64,000 bases of DNA from Leucobacter salsicius M1-8 (lineage in GTDB: Bacteria; Actinomycetota; Actinomycetes; Actinomycetales; Microbacteriaceae): contig NZ_AOCN01000022.1 in the NCBI RefSeq assembly GCF_000350525.1, forward strand, positions 372,001-436,000. Reading direction: 5' to 3'. The translations under genes were made by a program, and so were the position numbers. This document shows positions 59,602 to 64,000 of the stretch, one piece after another; positions within the stretch are counted from its first letter, which is position 1, and each line of letters begins with the position of its first letter. The notes under the pieces are model-generated. The model made no database searches, was not told where the DNA came from, and saw nothing but the letters and a program-made list of their open reading frames with translations.

Positions 59602-60158
59602 AAATTGCCCCACTGCCGGGAGAGGGGCTTCGGCTCGCTCTCGAAATCGACGAGGCGGCAATGCTCGACCAGCTCGTCACACAACTCACCCAGTTGCTAC
59701 AGAGCTACAGTCAGACCGCTCTTGATCCGGATCCGCTGTTTGCGAGCCTCGAGGTCGGAGGGTCTGAGGAGCCTCCCGAGGACCCGGCACTCGCGCGGCT
59801 CTTTCCTGACGCCTACGAGGAGCCGGCTGACGCGGCAAGCTATCGCAGGGTGACCGAGCAGGGGTTGGTGAATCGCAAGCTGCAGGACGCTATGCGCGTC
59901 ACCGCGGATCTGGGGCTCGGGGCGGGCGTGCCCGCAGACGCCGACTCAGTCGAGGTCGAGATCACGGCCGACTCCCTGCCTGCCTGGGCGCGCACCGTGA
60001 CCGCGCTGCGGCTCGCGATGGCCGCCCGCATTGGGCTCGATGAACCTGGAGATCACGACCGGTTGCTCGAGCAGGAATCGACGCGCGGCACGGTGCTCGT
60101 GTTTGATTGGCTCGCTGCGATCCTTGATTCGGTGCTCGCGGTCACGCAGGAACTCTAA
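59598..60158 (+). CDS. DUF2017 family protein
   Basis: 186 residues from GTG 59598, overlapping the clpS stop (GTGA). The C-terminal block LPAWARTVTALRLAMAARIG and VFDWLAAILDSVL are typical of the DUF2017 family, which regularly follows clpS in actinobacteria. Function is unknown; the conserved pairing suggests a role linked to ClpS-Clp proteolysis. Confidence 0.88.
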   Translation: MKIAPLPGEGLRLALEIDEAAMLDQLVTQLTQLLQSYSQTALDPDPLFASLEVGGSEEPPEDPALARLFPDAYEEPADAASYRRVTEQGLVNRKLQDAMRVTADLGLGAGVPADADSVEVEITADSLPAWARTVTALRLAMAARIGLDEPGDHDRLLEQESTRGTVLVFDWLAAILDSVLAVTQEL

Positions 60159-60189
60159 AAGCGAGATGGACAGCTGATAGGTTTGCCTT

Positions 60190-60738
60190 ATGGCTTTGCA
60201 CACTGTTGACCACGCGAGCGCGCCTGACTTGGCGGCGGCCTCGCGTGCCGTGAGTGACCTCTTGGGCGCCCTGGGCATCGATATCGCCGCGGCCGGGATC
60301 GAACGCACCCCCGAACGGGTCGCACACACCCTCGCGGAGCTGCTGCTACGCGGCGAGGAGCCCACGGTGACGTTGATGCCGTGTGAGGGATACGACGGCC
60401 CGATCGTGATGCGAGATATTCCGTTCGCGGGCATGTGCGAGCACCACCTTCTGCCGTTTCGCGGCACGGCAACGGTGGTGTACGAGCCGGGGGAAAGCGT
60501 TATCGGGCTCTCGACGCTCGTGCGCGTAGTTGAACACTTCGCTCGGGGTGTGCAGTTGCAGGAACGCATGACGACGCAGGTCGCCGACTGGATCGAGCAC
60601 GAGCTCGCCCCGAAGGGCGTGGGCGTGCGTCTTGAGGCCGAGCACTTCTGCATGTCGATGCGTGGCGTGGGTGGGCCCGCGACCCGTGCCCAAACCCGCG
60701 TCATTCGGGGAACGATCACCGCACAGGATCTCGTGTGA
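60190..60738 (+). CDS. folE: GTP cyclohydrolase I
   Basis: 182 residues. The zinc site is Cys and His in FAGMCEHHLLPFRG, with a second Cys in EAEHFCMSMRGV; VIGLSTLVRVVEHFARGVQLQERMT is the conserved core. It makes 7,8-dihydroneopterin triphosphate from GTP. TAGGTT lies exactly six bases before ATG, suggesting a leaderless message. The stop overlaps the next gene (GTGA). Confidence 0.95.
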   Translation: MALHTVDHASAPDLAAASRAVSDLLGALGIDIAAAGIERTPERVAHTLAELLLRGEEPTVTLMPCEGYDGPIVMRDIPFAGMCEHHLLPFRGTATVVYEPGESVIGLSTLVRVVEHFARGVQLQERMTTQVADWIEHELAPKGVGVRLEAEHFCMSMRGVGGPATRAQTRVIRGTITAQDLV

Positions 60739-61613
60739 CTCTTCGGACGATCGGCCAGCGCAGCTTCGACTTCGACCGACAGGTCGCCGTCATGGCGGTC
60801 ATCAACCGTACGCCCGATTCGTTTTACGACGAAGGCGCGACGTTCGCGCTCGACCGTGCGGTGTCAGCGGCCCTTGCGGCCGCGGCGGACGGTGCCGATT
60901 GGATCGACGTTGGGGGAGTCCCCTTCGGCCGGGGGCCCGTGGTCACCACGGAGGAAGAGATCGATCGCGTCGCCCCGTTCGTGGCGGAGGTCGCGCGACA
61001 TAGTGACGTGGTGATCTCGGTCGACACCAACCGGGCACGGGTGGCGCGCGCGGCGATCGATGCGGGTGCCGCCGTGATCAACGATACGAGCGGTCTCGGA
61101 GATCCCGAGATGGCTGCCGTGATCGCCGACTCCGATGCCTCGATCGTGCTCACCCACAGCGTGGGGCCGTGGCGCGAGGAGAAACCGGCTGCTCGCTTCG
61201 AAGATGTTGTGGGCGAGGTGAAGACGTTTCTCGAAGCGCGAGTTGAACGGGCTCTGGCGGCGGGGATTCCGCGCGAGCGCCTGATTCTCGACCCGGGACA
61301 CGACCTCGACAAGAACACGCTGCACACACTCGAGCTCACACGCCGCTACGGCGAGCTGCAGAGCCTGGGCCTGCCGCTGCTCGCGGCCGTATCGAACAAG
61401 GATTTTGTGGGCGAGTCGATCGACCGCCCCAAGCACGAGCGGCTCTCGGGCTCGCTCGCGGCGATGGTGGTGTGCATCCTGAACGGCGCACGCGTCGTGC
61501 GCATGCACAACGTCGCCGAGAGCGTTGACGCGGTGCGCATGACCGAGGCGATTCTGGGCTGGCGCGCGCCGGTCCGACTGGAACACAACACGCATCCGAC
61601 GCGCAACGTCTAG
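60735..61613 (+). CDS. FolP2-type dihydropteroate synthase homologue
   Basis: 292 residues from GTG 60735, coupled to folE. The TIM-barrel fold and order of motifs are those of dihydropteroate synthase, but the signatures read MAVINRTPDSFYDEG and AAVSNKDFVGES instead of the usual NVTPDSFSDGG and GxSRKxxxG. These variants match the mycobacterial FolP2 class, reported to lack dihydropteroate synthase activity, rather than FolP1. The missing Arg of SRK normally helps bind the pterin or phosphate. It may be a real synthase of different kind, or act on another pterin. The next gene is a RibD-type reductase. Confidence 0.8.
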   Translation: MTLRTIGQRSFDFDRQVAVMAVINRTPDSFYDEGATFALDRAVSAALAAAADGADWIDVGGVPFGRGPVVTTEEEIDRVAPFVAEVARHSDVVISVDTNRARVARAAIDAGAAVINDTSGLGDPEMAAVIADSDASIVLTHSVGPWREEKPAARFEDVVGEVKTFLEARVERALAAGIPRERLILDPGHDLDKNTLHTLELTRRYGELQSLGLPLLAAVSNKDFVGESIDRPKHERLSGSLAAMVVCILNGARVVRMHNVAESVDAVRMTEAILGWRAPVRLEHNTHPTRNV

Positions 61614-61640
61614 TCGCGTCACAAACGAGCGGAGTCACCG

Positions 61641-62402
61641 ATGACTGCAGGCGAAACCGAATCTGTGCCCCAGATCGACGGGCTGTTTCCGGCTCCCGCG
61701 ACCGGGCTCAGCGACGCCGATCTGCTGGCCGAGCTCGATGCGCCGGGCCTGCGCATGAACTTTGTGTCGAGCATCGACGGCGCGGTGACCCGTGAGGGTC
61801 TCTCGGGCGGCCTCTCGAGCGACGCCGACAAGCGCCTGTTCGGACTACTGCGACGGGTAGCCGATGTGGTGCTCGTCGCGGCTGGCACGGTACGAACCGA
61901 GGGTTACACAGCCATGCGCGTCGACCCCGAGTCAGCTGCCTGGCGCGAAGCACACGGCAAGCCCGCACACCCGGTGTTTGCAATCGCGTCGGGGCGACTC
62001 GACCTCGATCCGGAGTCGCCGATCTTCACCGACGCGCCCACGCCTCCGATCCTGCTCACGACGCCCGCGGGGGCGGCCCGCGCGCCGCTGTTTGCGGGCC
62101 GCGCCGAGGTCGTCGTGGCGGCGACCGCGGCGGGAGATCGGGTCGATGGCGCAGCCGCAGTTGAGGCGTTGCGGGCGCGCGGGCTCACCCGCATCCTGTG
62201 CGAGGGCGGCCCGACCTTTTTTGGCGCGCTGATCGCCGCCGACGCGGTCGACGAACTGTGCCTCACGATCGAACCAACGCTAGAGGCGGGCGAGGCGCGC
62301 CGGATCGCGACCGGGCGCGCGACCCCGCGCAACATGCGCCTCGCGCGCGTGCTGGCGTCGGGGGACACGCTGTTGCTGCGGTACAGCCGGGTGACGGCTT
62401 AG
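61641..62402 (+). CDS. RibD C-terminal/dihydrofolate reductase-like pyrimidine reductase
   Basis: 253 residues. The fold is a RibD_C/DHFR-like reductase: MNFVSSIDGAVTREG near residue 36, DVVLVAAGTVRTEGY near 75, and the C-terminal ILCEGGPTFFGALIAADAVDEL. There is no deaminase domain, so it is not a full RibD. It follows folE and the FolP2-type gene, so a role reducing a pterin or acting as an alternative dihydrofolate reductase is worth considering. Its stop overlaps that of the convergent orn gene by four bases. Confidence 0.82.
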   Translation: MTAGETESVPQIDGLFPAPATGLSDADLLAELDAPGLRMNFVSSIDGAVTREGLSGGLSSDADKRLFGLLRRVADVVLVAAGTVRTEGYTAMRVDPESAAWREAHGKPAHPVFAIASGRLDLDPESPIFTDAPTPPILLTTPAGAARAPLFAGRAEVVVAATAAGDRVDGAAAVEALRARGLTRILCEGGPTFFGALIAADAVDELCLTIEPTLEAGEARRIATGRATPRNMRLARVLASGDTLLLRYSRVTA

Positions 62403-63061
62403 CTTGCGGCGTTTTCCGAGGGCTTGACGTCCAGGCCGTCGACGAGCGACGCGTACCGTTCGCTCGCCGTGGCGGAGATGGTGGCCGAGGCTGCCTTGTC
62501 GGGGCCGGGCTGCGCGACCATGACGGTGTCGCGGAAGTAGGCAAGCTCCTGAATCGACTCGGCGATGTCGGCGAGAGCGCGGTGGCCGCCGCGCTTCTTC
62601 GGCGCACCAAAGTAGGCGGCGGTGTACCAGCGGCGGCTGAGCTCCTTGATGGTCGAGACGTCGATGCTACGGTAGTGCAGCTTTTCCTCGAGCACGGGCA
62701 TGTACTTCGCGATGAAACGACGGTCCATGCCGATCGTGTTGCCCGCAACGAGCGGTCGGCGGCCGGCGGTAATGAGCGGTTTGAGGTACGCAATGACCTG
62801 CTCCTCGGCCTCGGCGGGGGGGACGCCCGCCTCGATGCGGGGCAACAGCCCCGACGTCTCGTGCATGCCGCGCACGAAATCATTCATGTTCGCGAGGGCC
62901 TCGGGGCCGGGGTTGATCACAATCTCAAATCCCGGATCGAGTGGGTTGAGATCAAAGTCGGTGACGATGACCGCGATCTCGCACAGACCGTCGAGGTCGG
63001 AGTCGAGCCCGGTCATTTCGCAGTCAATCCAGACGATCTGTTCTGCTGGGGTGTTCGACAC
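62399..63061 (-). CDS. orn: Oligoribonuclease (DEDDh exonuclease)
   Basis: 220 residues from GTG 63061, with AAGGAG five bases upstream; the longer open frame to 63280 has no ribosome site. DEDDh residues are visible: Asp and Glu in VWIDCEMTGLD, Asp in NTIGMDRRFIAKYMP, and the final His and Asp in GGHRALADIAESI. It degrades 2-5-base RNA fragments and pGpG to mononucleotides. The stop overlaps the convergent reductase. Confidence 0.95.
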   Translation of the reverse strand: MSNTPAEQIVWIDCEMTGLDSDLDGLCEIAVIVTDFDLNPLDPGFEIVINPGPEALANMNDFVRGMHETSGLLPRIEAGVPPAEAEEQVIAYLKPLITAGRRPLVAGNTIGMDRRFIAKYMPVLEEKLHYRSIDVSTIKELSRRWYTAAYFGAPKKRGGHRALADIAESIQELAYFRDTVMVAQPGPDKAASATISATASERYASLVDGLDVKPSENAAS

Positions 63062-63173
63062 TCTCGCTCCTTGCCGTGAGATCCCCGAGCCGAAGTGCCG
63101 GGGTGACCGCCCCAGTCTAGCGAGGGGCCCGCAGCAGCTACCCATTTCAGGGCCGAACAGGCACAATGTCACC

Positions 63174-63599
63174 ATGGCTACTGCACCGAAGACCCAGCCC
63201 ACTGACGCGAGCGTGCCCGATTTCCTTGCCGCGGCCGAACCCGCGAAGCGGCGCGAGGACGGCCTTGCGCTCGCCGACATCTTTCACGAGGTGACGGGGG
63301 TCGAGCCGGTGCTGTGGGGCCCGTCGCTGGTGGGATACGGCAGCTACCGCTACATCTCGCCCGCGAACCCGCGCACGCGGGGTGACTGGCCCAAGGCCGG
63401 GTTCTCGCCGCGCAAGGCACAGCTCTCGCTGTACGGACTGAAGGATACCGCCGAGGGGGCCGCGCTGCTACCGAGTCTGGGCACGTACACCGAGGGTGCC
63501 GGCTGCGTCTACGTCAAGCGACTCGAGCACATCGACCTCGACGTGCTGCGCCACCTTATCGCGATCACGTGGGCGCGGGAGGACGACCCCGAGCCCTAG
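63174..63599 (+). CDS. DUF1801 domain protein
   Basis: 141 residues from ATG 63174. The block VPDFLAAAEPAKRREDGLAL, VEPVLWGPSLVGYGSYRY and the late CVYVKRLEHIDLDVLRHLI match DUF1801 (YdhG-like), whose function is not known. It lies alone between orn and def. Confidence 0.85.
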   Translation: MATAPKTQPTDASVPDFLAAAEPAKRREDGLALADIFHEVTGVEPVLWGPSLVGYGSYRYISPANPRTRGDWPKAGFSPRKAQLSLYGLKDTAEGAALLPSLGTYTEGAGCVYVKRLEHIDLDVLRHLIAITWAREDDPEP

Positions 63600-63642
63600 G
63601 CCCTGGGTTCTTGGCCGGTGACGGGCCGTTAGACTGGTGCTC

Positions 63643-64000
63643 ATGGCTGTTCTTCCCATTGTGATTTCTGGCGAGCCCGTGCTGCACGCCCCCGCCGCTA
63701 CCGTCACCGAGTTTGACGATGCGCTGCGTCAGCTTGTCGACGATATGTTCGAGACAACCGTGGCTGCCCCGGGCGTGGGCCTCGCGGCTCCCCAGGTGGG
63801 CGTGGGCAAGCGCGTGTTTGTCTGGATCTACGAGGACCAGGACGAGGCCCCCGCGCGCGGCGTCGCCATCAACCCCGAACTGTGGATCGAACCCCTCGAG
63901 CCCGGCCTGCCCGACGACGAGGAAGAGGTCGAGGGCTGCCTCTCATTCCCCGGTGAGCGTTTCGCACTGCGCCGCTCGGCCCGCGCACTGCTGCGTGCCC
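63643..64000 (+). CDS. def: Peptide deformylase, 3' end outside window
   Basis: The first 119 residues are present. Motif 1 GVGLAAPQVGVG and motif 2 EGCLSFPG, with its metal-binding Cys, are visible; motif 3 (HExxH) would lie beyond the window. It removes the formyl group from new proteins. TAGACT is seven bases before the ATG. Confidence 0.93.
   Translation, partial: MAVLPIVISGEPVLHAPAATVTEFDDALRQLVDDMFETTVAAPGVGLAAPQVGVGKRVFVWIYEDQDEAPARGVAINPELWIEPLEPGLPDDEEEVEGCLSFPGERFALRRSARALLRA

Overview
The window is a stretch of high-GC chromosome from a Gram-positive actinobacterium, most likely a member of the Microbacteriaceae (a Leucobacter-like organism is my best guess). This rests on strong G/C bias at third codon positions, many GTG starts, an AdnA/AdnB helicase-nuclease pair, UPF0182, DUF3107, DUF2017 and DUF2342 proteins, teichoic-acid-type CDP-glycerol transferases and an LPXTG surface protein. 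I see no prophage, insertion sequence or CRISPR array. A recurring TAnnnT hexamer exactly six bases before the start codon suggests that many genes make leaderless mRNAs.

Layout. 1-5,000: a divergent S-adenosylhomocysteine hydrolase-like protein (5' end missing), an SAH/adenosine-deaminase-type amidohydrolase and a polar amino acid ABC transporter. 5,000-9,300: an MFS drug-type exporter, a LysR regulator and a divergent Orn/Lys/Arg decarboxylase-family enzyme, with palindromes between the last two. 9,300-16,960: a tiny membrane peptide, a DUF885 metallopeptidase, a YchJ protein, a zinc alcohol dehydrogenase, a secreted 3D-domain protein, aminopeptidase P, a PHP phosphoesterase and a secreted beta-helix-like orphan.

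17,000-40,500 is a housekeeping block whose order closely follows, as I recall it, the Mycobacterium tuberculosis Rv3211-Rv3193c region: DEAD-box helicase, ferritin-like protein, RlmC, CoaBC, DUF3107, AdnA-AdnB, an APH-fold protein, NudC, UvrD2-like helicase, a ThiF-like cysteine protein, DUF2342, PDZ-Lon protease and UPF0182. Several members have lost hallmark residues or domains: AdnA lacks one Fe-S cysteine, NudC has no zinc cysteines, UvrD2 has no HRDC domain, and the kinase-like protein lacks its catalytic aspartates.

40,500-46,400 is an amine-utilisation-type island: a GNAT enzyme and TetR regulator, then a flavin amine oxidase, a PuuB-like oxidase, a 47-residue membrane peptide and an NCS1 permease. 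Matching ATCT-N9-AGAT palindromes lie before both transcription units and are probably the TetR operators. 46,500-47,000 carries two initiator tRNA-fMet genes duplicated with their terminators. 47,150-52,200 encodes a large LPXTG adhesin with a predicted Cys-Gln thioester domain, then an HtrA protease. 52,300-57,250 encodes cell-wall polymer synthesis: a double-domain CDP-glycerol transferase, a GT2 glycosyltransferase and a second CDP-glycerol transferase. 57,300-64,000 holds a 14-bp tandem repeat before dinB, tRNA-His, a zincin-ClpS-DUF2017 set, folE with a FolP2-type homologue and a RibD-type reductase, then orn, DUF1801 and the start of def.
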